Assembly (NCBI GenBank): GCA_963556255.1 | Contig: OY744608.1 | Location: 10,802,449 to 10,866,448 of the forward strand | Direction: 5' to 3' | Length of the DNA stretch: 64,000 bases | Origin: Allolobophora icterica | Taxonomy: Eukaryota > Annelida > Clitellata > Crassiclitellata > Lumbricidae | In this document: positions 12,592-24,739 of the stretch, in pieces | Numbering within the stretch: position 1 is the first letter of the stretch | How the letters are laid out: every line of letters begins with the position of its first letter | The notes under the pieces: model-generated | What the model was told of the DNA's origin: nothing | The model's database searches: none | What the model saw: the letters and a program-made list of their open reading frames with translations, nothing else | Program-made: the position numbers and the translations under genes

Positions 12592-13011
12592 CAGTGTTTA
12601 ATCTAGTCCCCCTCTGCTGAGGGGGGAAACATGGTTTGTCGGGGGGGGGGGTGGCCAACAAGGGCGACCTTTTTGAAAAATTTCATCCGTGTTCTAGCGT
12701 TTTTTTGGAATTTCATCTGCAAAAAAGTTGATGACCTTTTTTCTTCCTTTTTTAGTAATTCATCCCACTTTCCTCACTTTCACGACCTTTTTTTAGGAAT
12801 TCATCTCAAAAACTTTCATATATCTTATTCTGTAATTTTATTCTTGAATTACTCGTTTACTCGTCTCTGGGGTGAGCGCAACATCAATCCTGGGGGGGGG
12901 GGATTTCACCCCAAAAAAGGTGTTTACATTAAAATATTGTTGGCCTCGGGGGGGGGGAGAAACATAAATCCTGGGGAATTCCTCCCCAAAAGGTGTCTGG
13001 ATTAAACACTG
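12592..13011. mobile_element. hAT-like MITE 3
   Basis: Inverted termini CAGTGTTTAATC (12 bp, exact) with direct flank GTCCATAGG on both sides (12583-12591 and 13012-13020), i.e. an 8-bp duplication plus one chance match. The 420-bp interior has G runs and CCTTTTTT-type tracts; the T-rich TGATGACCTTTTTT block resembles the interior of the MITE at 22.16 kb. Confidence 0.88.
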
Positions 13012-13165
13012 GTCCATAGGTATCCAGTGGAGATCCGAGTCGGGTTGCCGGATAGACTTTTAAACTGCGTATCTGTCATGTGGTTTTTGTGGAAGAGGTG
13101 GCATAGGCTTCTATAGAATACAGAACAACAGATTTCCCTACAGTAAGGATTGATCTGAATCTCAC

Positions 13166-13300
13166 CCCATTGGTCTGAGTTTCCTCGGTTGAGTTTCCTT
13201 CGGTAGTTGTGACGTTGACCGTCAGATTTCGCTGGTCTCCAAGGCTTCTTGCGGTCAGCAGAACGAGAACGGAAGTCATCCAGAGCAGAAGAAGAAACAT
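13166..13300 (-). CDS. Candidate first coding exon of a secreted or type I membrane protein
   Basis: The proposed ATG at 13300 opens a 45-codon exon. Residues 1-20 are a strong signal-peptide-like stretch (MFLLLLWMTSVLVLLTARSL), followed by a hydrophilic Thr/Asn-rich stretch with N-glycosylation sequons (NLT, NVT, NST). The frame meets a good splice donor, GGG then GTGAGA, at 13166/13165 in phase 0. An upstream in-frame ATG at 13357 would add 19 residues ahead of the signal and is less convincing. I see no matching downstream exon on the minus strand, so the gene is unproven. What the protein does is unknown. Confidence 0.35.
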
Positions 13301-13539
13301 CGTTTCCGGTTGCAGAGTGAACAGGAAGAAGAAGAAGAATGTCTTGTTATCAAGCAACCAAAGTGGAGAACTGCTACAGAAATCTGAGACGCCTGAGATG
13401 CTGCGTCTTCAGCTTCTGAGTATGGGAGAGAGAATAACAGTCGCCATTTATACCACGCAGACGAGGTTGCATATGCCAGATGCAGGAAGAAGACTAAGGT
13501 AGTGGATAGCACACACCAACAACACCATCTTATCTCTCT

Positions 13540-13830
<291 letters not shown>

Positions 13831-14032
13831 TATATATACACATGAATATATATAATTATATATATGTGCATCTTGACTATAACTGTGTGGGATTAGTTTC
13901 TCCTCTTATTTTGCCCGAGATGTGCGCTTTGTTGGGCAAAACTATAAGAAGCACCTAAAGTAATTACAGCTAAAGGCTGCAATCTCGAAACTGGATTCAC
14001 TATTAGTTGTAGAAGTCGTCGCCAAATGCTAT

Positions 14033-14215
14033 CACACACGCACATTCTGTCACGCACGCACGCACACAGACACACACAGACACACACACAGACACACACA
14101 CACACACACACACCCACACACACACACACACACTCACACACACACACCTACACACACTCACACACACACACACACACCCACGCACGCACACACACACGCA
14201 CACACACATATGTAC
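14033..14215. repeat. (CA)n microsatellite with interruptions
   Basis: CA repeats broken by CG, GA and CC dinucleotides, ending at CATATGTACATG. Confidence 0.95.
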
Positions 14216-14529
14216 ATGGGCAATAAGAAATAAATGTAATAAGAAATAAAAAGATATTGTATTGTACCGTATTTGTAAATGATATAGTGTGTATAATATA
14301 GAGGGTTGAGGATTTTAATCGATTAATTTTTTTAGTACCAGTACCAGTTATCAGTATAAGCCCTAATAATGTATAGCTATAGGCCTATATGTATAAGTGT
14401 ATGCGTGAGTGTAGATGCGTTTGGTGTGGTCTTTATAGTCAATGATGACTTAATACTGTCGTGAATCTAGTTTGCTTCAGATGTTAAATGTAGCGGAGGC
14501 ACAAGCGCATGAGGCCCAGAGGGATGGTG

Positions 14530-14680
14530 GGGTGGCATCAGGGTGAGAATTGTCGGGAGGGTTGGGGGGTCAACCCCCTAGTTTTTCTTATGACCCCATA
14601 GTAAAGTATTTATTGCACACCCAAACTCCACAAGAATCAAGGTCTAACCCCCCAGTCTTTTTTCTATAATTCTCATACTG
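14530..14680 (-). repeat. Dispersed repeat family F, inverted copy
   Basis: GGTTGGGGGGTCAACCCCC, TTTATTGCACACCC and ACCCCCCAGTCTTTTT match the reverse complement of parts of the 27.8-28.0 kb and 1.5-1.65 kb copies. Confidence 0.4.
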
Positions 14681-14684
14681 GGTG

Positions 14685-15070
14685 GGATGGTGGGATGGGA
14701 TGGTGGATGGGTGAATGAAGGAAGAGGGCGATGTGCGTGATCTGTCGATGATCAAAATGGTTTCGGGCAGTCTTCCTAAAAAATTTATGGAAGGAAGGAA
14801 ACAAAAAGGATGGATGGATGGAAGGATGGAGTGATTGATTGATGGATGGATGGAAGGACGGATGGATGAATGCATGACTGGATAGATGGTTAGTTGGAAA
14901 AATTAATGGAACTCGATACATTATCCATCGATGATAAAAATGGTTTCGGGCATTCTTCTTGTGGAAGAAAGGAATGGAGGAAGGAAGGATGGATCAATGA
15001 TTGGATGGATGGATAGATGGATGGATGGATGGATGATTGGATAGATGGATGAATGGATGACCCATCGACG
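14685..15070. repeat. GGAT/GGAA microsatellites separated by three related spacers
   Basis: Three tetranucleotide tracts alternate with a conserved spacer containing GATNAAAATGGTTTCGG (about 14748, 14930 and 15068). The spacing suggests a degenerate minisatellite of roughly 150-185 bp units. Confidence 0.8.
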
Positions 15071-15099
15071 ATTAAAATGGTTTCGGACATTCATTACCT

Positions 15100-15900
15100 T
15101 GAGGCAATAAACAACTGATACAACTCAAAAGAATTTAATTTTGATCTATATTGCAGACGGTATTATAACCTCTAAACACCAGAAAAGCACGAGAAAATAT
15201 TGCACTAAAAGCCGATACGCCCCTACTACTACATGCATACAAATAGATTGCTTCAAGAAATAATGTCGAAATAATATCAGAAACTTTGCATTATCGTGAA
15301 AGTAAAATACTGCATATCAAACGTCTGATAAAAGAAAACGAAACATCTCGTTCTGACTTTTTTGAATGCCATTCGAAGGACAGTGAAGTAACACACAACT
15401 AGGATAACAAATAAGCCCAAAATCAGCCCAAATGAGCACAAAATAACCAACCGTTGATAAAAGAAGAAACGAATACTTTTTAACTGTGTTCATTAGATGT
15501 CTGTAGACTGTACACAAAAGTGAGATTAGCAATTGGTTAAAAAAAGAATATACTTACTTACGTTAAAAACAGCAAGCTATCCTTTTTATTGCTGCTGTCT
15601 TAATATCAGGGCGGCTTGAAACTGTAATTGTATTTGTATACACAAGTTTATATAGGTTCGATCCCTCGTGGCCGGCAATATCTCGAGAAATGGCTTCCTT
15701 AGGGAATTAGGGCCTACAGCAGCAAATGTCTTGTAAACTGCAGTTTAACTGCTGAAGTTTTTCACAGCTAAACGAAAGCTGTGTCGTGGAGACCAGCTTA
15801 TTCACCGGCGCTTATAGTCAAAACAATTCGCAACATCCAATTAAGTTCTTGGGTCATTTCCAGTGCCATGTTCTAAACCCTGAGAGGTCGAGTCAAGATT
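15100..15900. other. No gene recognised; AT-rich sequence
   Basis: Contains an RTE-type tail motif GAATATACTTACTTAC at about 15547, suggesting an otherwise eroded retroelement end. No coding exon is supported. Confidence 0.4.
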
Positions 15901-15908
15901 GCCTATCA

Positions 15909-16187
15909 CAGTGTTTCCCAATCTTTTTTGAATACGGAACCCTTTTGACTTACAAATTTTTTTGACGGAACCTCGACCTAAACACAGCATATTCTGGTAC
16001 AATATTTTTTTAACAGTGATCGAGGTATAAGTACAGTTTTAATTAATAAAAATTAGATCAGAAATTGTTTTAAATGATTTATAATGTAACAACATATTAA
16101 ACATTACTTATCCAATTGCTTCACGGAACCCTTGCGCTCCCCTCACGGAACCATAGGGTTCCGCGGAACCCACTTTGGGAAACACTG
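15909..16187. mobile_element. hAT-like MITE 4
   Basis: Exact 13-bp termini CAGTGTTTCCCAA; exact 8-bp target duplication GCCTATCA (15901-15908 and 16188-16195). The 279-bp interior has repeated CGGAACC motifs near both ends (e.g. TACGGAACCC and CACGGAACC). Non-coding. Confidence 0.93.
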
Positions 16188-16378
16188 GCCTATCAGATGC
16201 TGTGCCAGAAAAAGATTAATGACAGAGAAGACAGAAAATTAAGAATCAACACCCTCGAAAGCAGTCTTACTCAGCACGCTCGCACAGCCATATGCTATAT
16301 AATATACGTGTATAATATTAATATATATATATATTATTTATATAGTATGCATAATATATATGTATATATCTTATTCTT

Positions 16379-16514
16379 CATAGGCGTAGACTCGGGGGGG
16401 AGGCAGCCGGGGCACGTGACCCGCCAATAATTGGGATGGACTGTACATCCAATGCGACAAGTGTAGAATGAGTAACCAAATGCCCCCAATATTTTGGACA
16501 AGTTTAGGCCAGTG
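16379..16514. mobile_element. hAT-like MITE 5
   Basis: 136-bp element with imperfect termini (CATAGGCGTAGACT against inverted CACTGGCCTAAACT) and an exact 8-bp target duplication TTATTCTT (16371-16378 and 16515-16522). A related copy lies at about 23.45-23.57 kb, sharing GGCAGCCGGGGCACGT and TAACCAAATGCC. Confidence 0.85.
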
Positions 16515-17023
16515 TTATTCTTAGTTTTTTAGACTGTCAGATAAACCTCGATAACAACAAAAGAAAACGTGTAAATATTACTCCTGAGTAGATAACCTTG
16601 AAGGGGCGCTATATAAAACCTCTGTAATTACAATATTAACAATCTTATAACAGCGTTTAAAAACAGATGCTCACATATATAGGCCTACAACCTATACAAA
16701 CTTACAGATAACAAAAGAAAACATATATAACCCGAAGCTACGACTAATCACCTCAGCCAAGTTTATATTTGGATGCTACAATATACAAAACATTTAGAAA
16801 CTAGCAAAATCGTCCTCAAATAGGCTGTACAATAAATTTGTCAACTTCGTAAGAAATAAAACCCCAAACGAAGCCGAAAATTAACAATTGAATCAATACA
16901 GACACATTGATAAACACCGGTTTACAAAGCAACAATCCTATTAGGCCTATATCACACGGTTACCATTGCTGTCGTCGGAGATCTCTGAGTTTGCGCAGAC
17001 TACTTAGCGGATTTCTGGCTGGT

Positions 17024-17212
17024 TCAGCGAGTCTGCGCTGCACCGTTGGATACGGACGAAGACGAAGCGATGGCGCAGCACTGGGAATCGGTGGAAGATG
17101 AGATCGAAAGGTTATGAAAGACGACCCACTGTTCAAGCCGTTGTAGTTCGTCCCTCATTGATTCAATTTCTTTGACCAGCAAATCATTTTTGTCCTCCCA
17201 TTCAATCGCCTC
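17024..17212 (-). CDS. bZIP transcription factor, exon 3 (leucine zipper and C-terminus)
   Basis: Exon entered after CTATCAAG at 17213, in phase 0 with the preceding exon; stop TGA at 17026-17024. It encodes the dimerisation helix: with the last leucine of exon 2, heptad d positions read L-W-L-M-L (segments EAIEWEDKND, LLVKEIESM, RDELQRLEQW), ending at VVFH. That aligns without gaps to the Fos/ATF3 zipper, where a conserved His follows the last heptad. A Ser-rich tail of about 25 residues then ends in CAIASSSSVSNGAAQTR. The acceptor lacks a strong pyrimidine tract, so its exact position is the weakest point. Expected role: dimerisation and DNA binding at AP-1/CRE-type sites in the nucleus. 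Confidence 0.72.
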   Translation of the reverse strand, partial: EAIEWEDKNDLLVKEIESMRDELQRLEQWVVFHNLSISSSTDSQCCAIASSSSVSNGAAQTR

Positions 17213-17546
17213 CTTGATAGACGAAACGATTAGACATAATTATGCAAGTCATTTATTTCCTGTAGCCTACTATAAACTTAAGTTCACCACAATCGGGCAG
17301 AAAAATGAAACTCAAAAGGGCCTACATAGAAGAAAACACAACAGTTGAAAAAATAAACAAATACAAAATAATAGCAAATAATATAAGTATTCGACTAACT
17401 GACAATTGCTAATGCTACACGTTTGTTAATTTAGAGGGAGTTCAGTAAAATTTTCACCCTCATCTGTTTTTATCTCTTCGCCATTTGCCAGGTGACATAT
17501 CGTCAGCGCGAAGGAGAGCCAGTGAAACTTTGTATTTGAGACTAAC

Positions 17547-17654
17547 CTCAGTGAGTGTCTCTAGTTGAAGGACTCTTCGTTTCCGGCTTCTTGTTGCTGC
17601 TTCTTTGTTCGCTCTTCTGCGAAGGGCTCGCCGTTCTTTATCTTCATCTGTCAT
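17547..17654 (-). CDS. bZIP transcription factor, exon 2 (basic DNA-binding region)
   Basis: A 108-bp exon, phase 0 at both ends, between acceptor TTATTATCAG and donor GAG|GTTAGT. The 36 residues contain the bZIP signature RRRANKEAATRSRKRR, i.e. the N-x-x-A-A-x-x-S-R DNA-contact motif, preceded by acidic TDEDKERR as in Fos-related proteins. From family knowledge, the exon carrying this region is also 108 bp in vertebrate FOS. The usual Cys of the motif (AAAKCR in Fos) is Ser here, so the redox-sensitive cysteine of AP-1 proteins is absent. Fos-like or ATF3/JDP2-like cannot be decided from this exon alone. Confidence 0.85.
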
Positions 17655-17662
17655 CTGATAAT

Positions 17663-18113
<451 letters not shown>

Positions 18114-18239
18114 TAAATTACCTTACTTTGTTACCAAACCTTATTATCATTAAGTTACTTTACCACTTTTAGCGCCGTTGATGAATCTCTATTGAAGTGG
18201 CGCTGTATAAATTTACAACTTTGCAATTACAATAACAAT

Positions 18240-18475
18240 TACCTTGCCTAAGGTAAAGCCAAGCTAACCTACTTTACCTAGGTCCTAGGGTGATGTAAGT
18301 TAGTTTAGGCAAATGTGCTTAGGTACTTTACCATACCTTACCCTTCTTGCCCTTACCTCACTTTACCTCAACTCACCTTATACTACCTATCTTGCCTTAC
18401 TTTACCTTCTTGCATTCCCTGACCTTAACCTTGCCTACTTGACCTGACCTTACGTAACCTTAGCTTTGTTAGTTC
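18240..18475. repeat. Degenerate pentamer-rich tract (CCTTA/TTACC)
   Basis: Irregular repetition of CTTTACCT and CCTTACC over about 235 bp within the first bZIP intron. Reads like an eroded minisatellite. Confidence 0.5.
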
Positions 18476-18526
18476 ATTTCATCATCGAATCAGTATGATT
18501 CGATAGATGTGGTAGAGAGCGCTGAC

Positions 18527-19672
18527 CTGTGATTTTGATGAAGGGACAGGTTTCTCGAGATCTTCGGTGGTCAGCGTCTTCTGTCCCTGAAGGACCCTTC
18601 GGAAGTGGATTCGGGTTGCAATGATGTCCCTCGTTGTCATCGGACCCTGGAGGTAGTCGCTGGCCAGCAGGGTTATGTTGGACGCACTCAGCTTCTCCTC
18701 CTCGTCTGTGACTGACTCTTGACTTGAGCTCAGAGGAGATGGAAGGCAGATGCTCTGCTCCTGTTGCTGCTGACGTTCACCTGCCTCCTCTTCCTCCTTC
18801 ATCGAAGGACAGATCCGTTGTGACTCAGTTTCGGAACCGATCCTCATGGCTTTCCTGGCTCCAGGCCAGTCATCTGGAATGGACTGGTGGTCACCAGTGA
18901 GGACAGTGCTGTTGCTTCGATTCCAGTCGACAGGAAAGTTGTAGCTGGCGATTCTGTTGTCTTGGGTTGGAAACCTATCGATGGACTGGTCTCCCGTGAT
19001 ATGGGTTTGATCATCTGCGATGGATTGCTCTAAGGCCACGAGAGTGTCGTTTATTGGAGACCATTCCATCGGAATGGAGCTGTGACTGGCGATCGCATGG
19101 TCCTGGATTTGAGACCAATCGATTGGAATGGAATGGTCTGCAGTGGTTGTTGTGTTGTTCATTTGAGACCAGTCTACAGGAATCGAATTGTGCTTTTCGG
19201 TAGCCGCAGCCTCATGGGTTCGAAACAAATCGCTATCTGATGAAATTGCTTGGACAACTCCATTAATCAAATAAGTCTGTATTAGCAAATCTTCGGTGGC
19301 GATCGGTGCAGGAGCCAGGGCACGAATCAAGTCGGCGGGCATAGATGAAATATCGCTTGGCTTCGATGAGTCCTCATATCCATTCCAGCTGGACAGATTG
19401 AACGAGTGACCAGAGGCGACTGGTGTGTGCTGGGTTGCAGTCCATTCAGCTGGAGAGTGGTCTGTAACGGAAGGTGGTAAGAAGGTTGGGGAGAAGGGCA
19501 CCAGAGCATCGTAATTCCAGTGGCAGGGATCTGAGAATGGCATTTCCATGGAGTCTTGCGGGGAGTCTTCGGTCTTCCAGTGGCCAGGAATTAGTAATGG
19601 CACCTTCGTGGAGTCTTCGGTGAGATCAAAGAAGGAGGAGGACTTGGATTGGCCAAGAACTGCCTTCATCAT
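18527..19672 (-). CDS. bZIP transcription factor, exon 1 (N-terminal regulatory region)
   Basis: Begins at ATG 19672 (tandem ATGs), with an in-frame TAG seven codons upstream, and ends after 382 codons at donor CACAG|GTCAGC in phase 0. Joined to exons 2 and 3 it gives about 480 residues with the bZIP near the C-terminus. The region is Ser/Thr/Asp-rich, as expected of an activation or regulatory domain. It carries at least five degenerate repeats of about 20-35 residues built on S-I-P-x-(D/E)-W (SIPVDWSQM, SIPIDWSQI, SIPMEWSPI, NFPVDWNRS, SIPDDWPG), spread over about residues 160-270. A short acidic/Gln run (EEEEAGERQQQQEQ) and TTRDIIATRIHFRR follow before the splice. I know no named family with this N-terminus. 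Upstream non-coding exons are possible. Confidence 0.7.
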
Positions 19673-19760
19673 CAGTATGTTGCAGCGACGAATCTATAAG
19701 CATAATCATCATTATCAGCTTAATGTCATTAGTATAGCATATTTCTCTGCGCTAAGGTGG

Positions 19761-20021
<261 letters not shown>

Positions 20022-21238
20022 CATTTATATAGCGCCCCTTCAAGGAATCTATTCAGAGGCGCTCCCAGCCCAACCCCGGCGAAAGAGAAAAGTCTTTAGA
20101 GCAGAGAAGAAAGCGGTGGATGAGTTTCGAGGAAGAGACCGCAGCTCAGAAGGAAGCCCATTCCAAATTTTGGGACCAACGACGGAGAAAGCACGGTGCT
20201 GCATAGTAGCGGTGCGTGCAAAAGGAACAGAGAGATCACCACGGGTGGTAGAGCGAAGAGAGCGGTGACCAGGTGGAACAGAGGCACGAGAACAGAGCTC
20301 ACGCAGATAGAAGGGAGCACAGCCAAGCTGACATTTCCAGACAATGGAGGCAACCCGGTAGACAATGCGTTGCGAGAGTGGTAACCAGTGGAGGACATCA
20401 CGCATGTATTCAGAAACATGGCCAAATTTAGGTATGCTCCCAATCAAACGCGCAGCAGAACGCAATACGCGTTCCAGACAGTTCAGTCGAGTGAGGGGAA
20501 GCCCAATATAGAGGGAGCAGCAGTAGTCAAGCCGACAGGTAATGAATGCATGAACGAGAGTAGCAGCAGATTGGGGGGAAAGAGAGCGGGAAACAACGCG
20601 AAGCTGTCGTAGCTGAAAGTAGCAAGCCCGGCTCAGCTGCAAGATATGCGGAGAGAGGGTGAGTTCTGAATCCAAGATGACGCCAAGATCTCTGACGGAG
20701 GTGGAAAAGACGATATAGGGGAACTCAGAAGTAAGACAAGCATGATCAATCTTAGCAAGCTGCCTAGGGGTGCCCAGCCAGATATATTGAGTCTTAGAGG
20801 GATTCAAGCGAAGGCGGTTGGAAGACATCCAGGCAGTCAAAGAGTCAGTGGAGTGACACATGAGGCGGACTGCAGCGGCGGCGTCAGAGGGAAAGCAGTG
20901 GGTGTAAGCCTGTATATCGTCAGCATATAAATGGTTGGACAAAGAACAAGTGGCAAGAAGGCGACTGAGATCAGAGGTGAAGATAATATAGAGGAGGGGA
21001 CCCAAAACTGATCCCTGAGGAAGGCCAAAACGGACTGGGGTCCAGAGGGACCTGGTAGAACAGTAGACAACCAATGAGGAGCGGTCAGAAAGGTAGGAGG
21101 CTAGCCACTCAAGGGGCTTTTCAGATAGACCGAATGATACAGACAAGCGATTGAGGAGGATGTCATGGTCGACCGAGTCAAAGGCAGCGCTGACATCGAA
21201 GAGTGCAAGAAGGGAGACTTGGGAGCGATCAATGAGCA
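20022..21238 (-). mobile_element. L2/CR1-like LINE, 5'-truncated, RT and 3' end intact
   Basis: An uninterrupted minus-strand frame from 21238 to 20049 encodes a reverse transcriptase from FDVSAAFDSVDHDILL (catalytic Asp) through GLPQGSVLGPLLY and YADDIQAY (catalytic YADD) to the C-terminal motif AFSVVGPKIWNGLPSELRSL and RRGWAGSASE. The AF(S)VxGPxxWNxLP motif is typical of L2/CR1-group C-termini. The 3' UTR ends in GGGGCGCTATATAAATG followed by TTGA repeats. Endonuclease and 5' RT parts are missing; the poly-Met stretch upstream is only the CAT array read in one frame. It sits exactly between two CAT arrays. The open frame suggests relative youth, but the copy cannot be autonomous. Confidence 0.88.
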
Positions 21239-21655
<417 letters not shown>

Positions 21656-22129
21656 TTCTTTCTTTCTTTCTTTCTTTCTTCTTCTTCGTATATTTTGTAT
21701 ATTTGTCAGTCTATCTATCACCCGAGTGACCGTTAGATCAATTTAATGTTTAAATTAATATTTATTGTCTCGGCTGTCGCTTTCTTGGAAGCAAATTCTC
21801 TTGGAGTTGATTCTAAATAAATGTTGAACTTTTTAACACCGAGAAATATGCTGTACATAGAATTTCTTTGACAGTCTCTCTTCATTTAATTTAATCATCT
21901 AAGACTTAGACCTACGCAAGTAATCGATAAGAAGATACTTCTGCTCTTATCGATGACATTTACCCTAGCAAATACTGAGTTTCATCTCACTTGTCAGTTC
22001 TCGTAAAGGACATAACTTGTTATCTACTATATAAATACTCGATTGAAAATACTCGAATGAATTATAGCTTCCTCCATTGATTTAATCTGGCTAATGTTGT
22101 GGACTTCGATAACTACTGCTTGTGACATG

Positions 22130-22500
22130 GTAGCCGATTGGTTAAAGCGCTCGCTTTCAGGGCCGCATTAAGACTAGTGCAGGCCCGGGTGCTGTGACTG
22201 GCAAATTTAATCACAGAAAAATTTGATGACCTTTTTTGGGAATTTTTGATGACTTTTTTGGGAATTCTTCTTACACAAACTTTGATGACCTTTTTTGGGA
22301 ATTTGTTCTTACATTAATTTTTTTTTACTGCAGCACCCTTAGCACCCCCCCCTTAATGCAGGCCTGCTCGCTTTATATTGTGGAGGTATGGGTTCGAGCC
22401 TCTGAGATGGTTACTCTGTTGGAACCTCGAGTCTTTCACTCACAACTGCTCAGCGCCATCGATTTACATGTATACATGGTCAGTAGATAGCGCTTAATGA
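22130..22500 (+). repeat. tRNA-derived SINE, family C, split by a MITE
   Basis: Head GCCGATTGGTTAAAGCGCTCGCTTT (A box) up to 22157 continues after the insertion with ATATTGTGGAGGTATGGGTTCGAGCC (B box). It then has TGTTGGAACCTCG and CTCAGCGCCATCGAT, shared with the 11.6-kb copy, and a tail AGATAGCGCTTAATGAAT. Confidence 0.75.
22158..22366. mobile_element. hAT-like MITE 6, nested in a SINE
   Basis: Termini CAGGGCCGCATTAAG and (inverted) CAGGCCTGCATTAAG match at 13 of 15. An exact 8-bp duplication CTCGCTTT (22150-22157 and 22367-22374) lies within the SINE. The interior carries three direct copies of TTGATGACCTTTTTTGGGAA-like sequence. Confidence 0.95.
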
Positions 22501-22694
22501 ATACTTCGCAATAACAAGATATTTTTAATCGAGAAATAAAGAAAATGGCTGCAGTTATCGGCCATTTTCTATTATTTATTCTCAAAATGCTTTGAAAAAT
22601 TGATTAATGAACTTTGATACTATTACATTGGAAAACTAAATGCAATAATCCAGATTAATTTCGCTTCAAATGAATCCACACACTTCATATGGAG

Positions 22695-22900
22695 CTCTTA
22701 TATGGATCCGCATGATACAAAATTTTCAGACGATTAACAGTAATCAGTGCTCTGTAGGAATCTTGTCTGACTTGGCAAACGTGTTTGAGACTGTCGAGCA
22801 CGTGATCTTGCTAAAGAACCTCGAAAACTTCTACACAGGACGGGCTTACTTTGACTTTGACTTAACTTGACATTTATATAGTGTCCTTTTGAGGCCTCTT
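22695..22900 (+). pseudogene. LINE reverse transcriptase scrap
   Basis: Frame with SVGILSDLANVFETVEHVIL resembles the RT motif around the first catalytic Asp (consensus VFLDLSKAFDTVDHxILL). It then runs directly into a CATTTATATAGTGTCC tail like the L2/CR1 3' end, so most of the RT is deleted. Confidence 0.5.
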
Positions 22901-22904
22901 GAAG

Positions 22905-23440
22905 CCGAACTTTAGCATAACTTAAACTTTATTGCTGGTTGAGCGAATTTTACAACGATAACTATTGACACTTTGCTGCAGATTGAACGCATCTTACAAT
23001 AAGGGTGAAGTTTAAGAGCTACCTTTATGATACACGACAGGTTTCATGTAGCGGACCATATTTAGTATCAGATTCTTCTGTTATGTAATTTTCTATTTTC
23101 GGCCAGCTCTTATGTTTAACATGAGCGTATACATAAAGATCTTTCACTTCTTTTTTTTATATAATTTGCTTTTGACGCAAACGTTTTCTGGTCTCGTAGT
23201 CACTGTATAGTTTGAAAGTTTGCTAAAAGACAAACTGTATTGGTTGTTGACTGGAAATATTTCACTTTGAATGTAGGAATGCGTAGGACTATCTTCATCA
23301 TACTATTTCAATCGCATATACAGAGGGATATTCGTAAATCACTGAAAAACGCTTGTATACATGGACATCTGACAACCAACCTATTGCGCAACAGAATTCG
23401 TGTAGCTAGATTCGTGGAGTTTATAGTCACTCTCAGTCCC
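22905..23440. other. No gene recognised
   Basis: Contains two TTGCTG-type units with GAATTTTACAA and GCATCTTACAATAAG (22930-23005) like those at 28.06-28.24 kb; otherwise nothing recognisable. Confidence 0.4.
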
Positions 23441-23446
23441 ACAGGC

Positions 23447-23575
23447 GTAGACTCTGGAGGGTGGCAGCCGGGGCACGTCCCTCCAATAATTAAGATGGTC
23501 TGTATAACTACTGCAACAACTGTAGAATGAATAACCAAATGCCTCCACCCCAATATTTTGAACAAGTTTACGCCA
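23447..23575. mobile_element. hAT-like MITE, relative of MITE 5
   Basis: Left end CACAGGCGTAGACTCTGG, right end TTTACGCCAGTG, interior GGCAGCCGGGGCACGT. Close to the 16.4-kb element across its length. The flanks do not give a clean 8-bp duplication (ACTCTCA occurs near both ends but not immediately adjacent on the left). Confidence 0.6.
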
Positions 23576-23732
23576 GTGACTCTCACCTAACTTTGAAAGA
23601 GCAAAAGCTGTGTCGCAAAAGTAGAGTAAAATTGCTAAAGGTATTTGAGTATTAATGCGCATTCGAGATAATAATCGTACCCCATCATAAATTTCTAATC
23701 TGGATTATTTTTTTATATATAATAATAATAAT

Positions 23733-23970
<238 letters not shown>

Positions 23971-24406
23971 GTCCGCAAAGGTTCACCAGTCACTCTGTCA
24001 CAGAGTAAAGCAGGGAGGCGACCTGACCGACGTCTCTCTTGAGCGTAGACTCGGATCCGACCTGGGCTGGTGAACCAAAGTCCTCCGTGCCCACCTTCAC
24101 GCGGTGCGGACTGTTAGTACCCTTCCTTCCAAAGGAAGGGGAACGAACGGGCACGGCAGGCAAAACCAGGGGAAGGCAATGGCAAACCACCCCTGTTAAC
24201 ATGCCAAGAAAATCGTCATGCGACACTCCAAACCACGCCGATGGTCGCTGATGGTTGGACTCCCAGGCCGGAGCGCTGATGGTGGGACTCCCAGGCCGAC
24301 ACGCGACTCAAGGGCTGCTGGGGAAGTAGCAAGACGGCAATGGAGACGGTGTTTCATGGCGATCGCTAGGGCTCCTAGAGCCGACAGCACAAAGAGAGAG
24401 AGAGAG
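23971..24406 (+). mobile_element. Retroelement 3' end inserted in an ATT array (R4/Dong-like, tentative)
   Basis: A 436-bp GC-rich block begins abruptly at the end of the ATT array, GTCCGCAAAGG, and ends at GAGAGAGAG before ATT units resume (24407-24434). It contains GGGGAAGGCAATGGCAAACC and CAAGAAAATCGTCATG, a combination I associate with 3' untranslated ends of R4/Dong-clade elements, which are known to insert in TAA repeats. An internal 34-bp unit with GGACTCCCAGGCCG occurs twice (about 24256 and 24288). No coding sequence. Confidence 0.5.
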
Positions 24407-24462
24407 ATTATTATTATTATTATTATTATTATTACTGAAAATTGTCTCGCTGAGCTGAACAT

Positions 24463-24680
24463 CTTAAAAATCAGTGGCGGATTTACAAAAGGACAACTGA
24501 GCACATTCCAGGAGGCGGCTAAAACATAAAAGTTATAGAAAAATTGAACATTGAATTTAATTTCAACTTGCGAGCGAGACGACAATAAAAGAGTTTTAAT
24601 TATATTTGTTAAAGTTAAATCTTTGGAACATAAATATTTTGGACGCCAATTGTAAATCTGTCCCCGCTGGCAATTAAACC
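24463..24680. repeat. AT-rich dispersed repeat, possible old TIR element
   Basis: Starts CAGTGGCGGATTTACA and ends TGTAAATCTGTCCCCGCTG, which would pair as imperfect inverted ends, but the flanks show no duplication. Related in layout to 8.19-8.38 kb. Confidence 0.35.
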
Positions 24681-24739
24681 ATTACTAGGCTTAAGACATA
24701 TCTGTGTTCATGCACCGATGTCAACGTCAACTGTACTTG

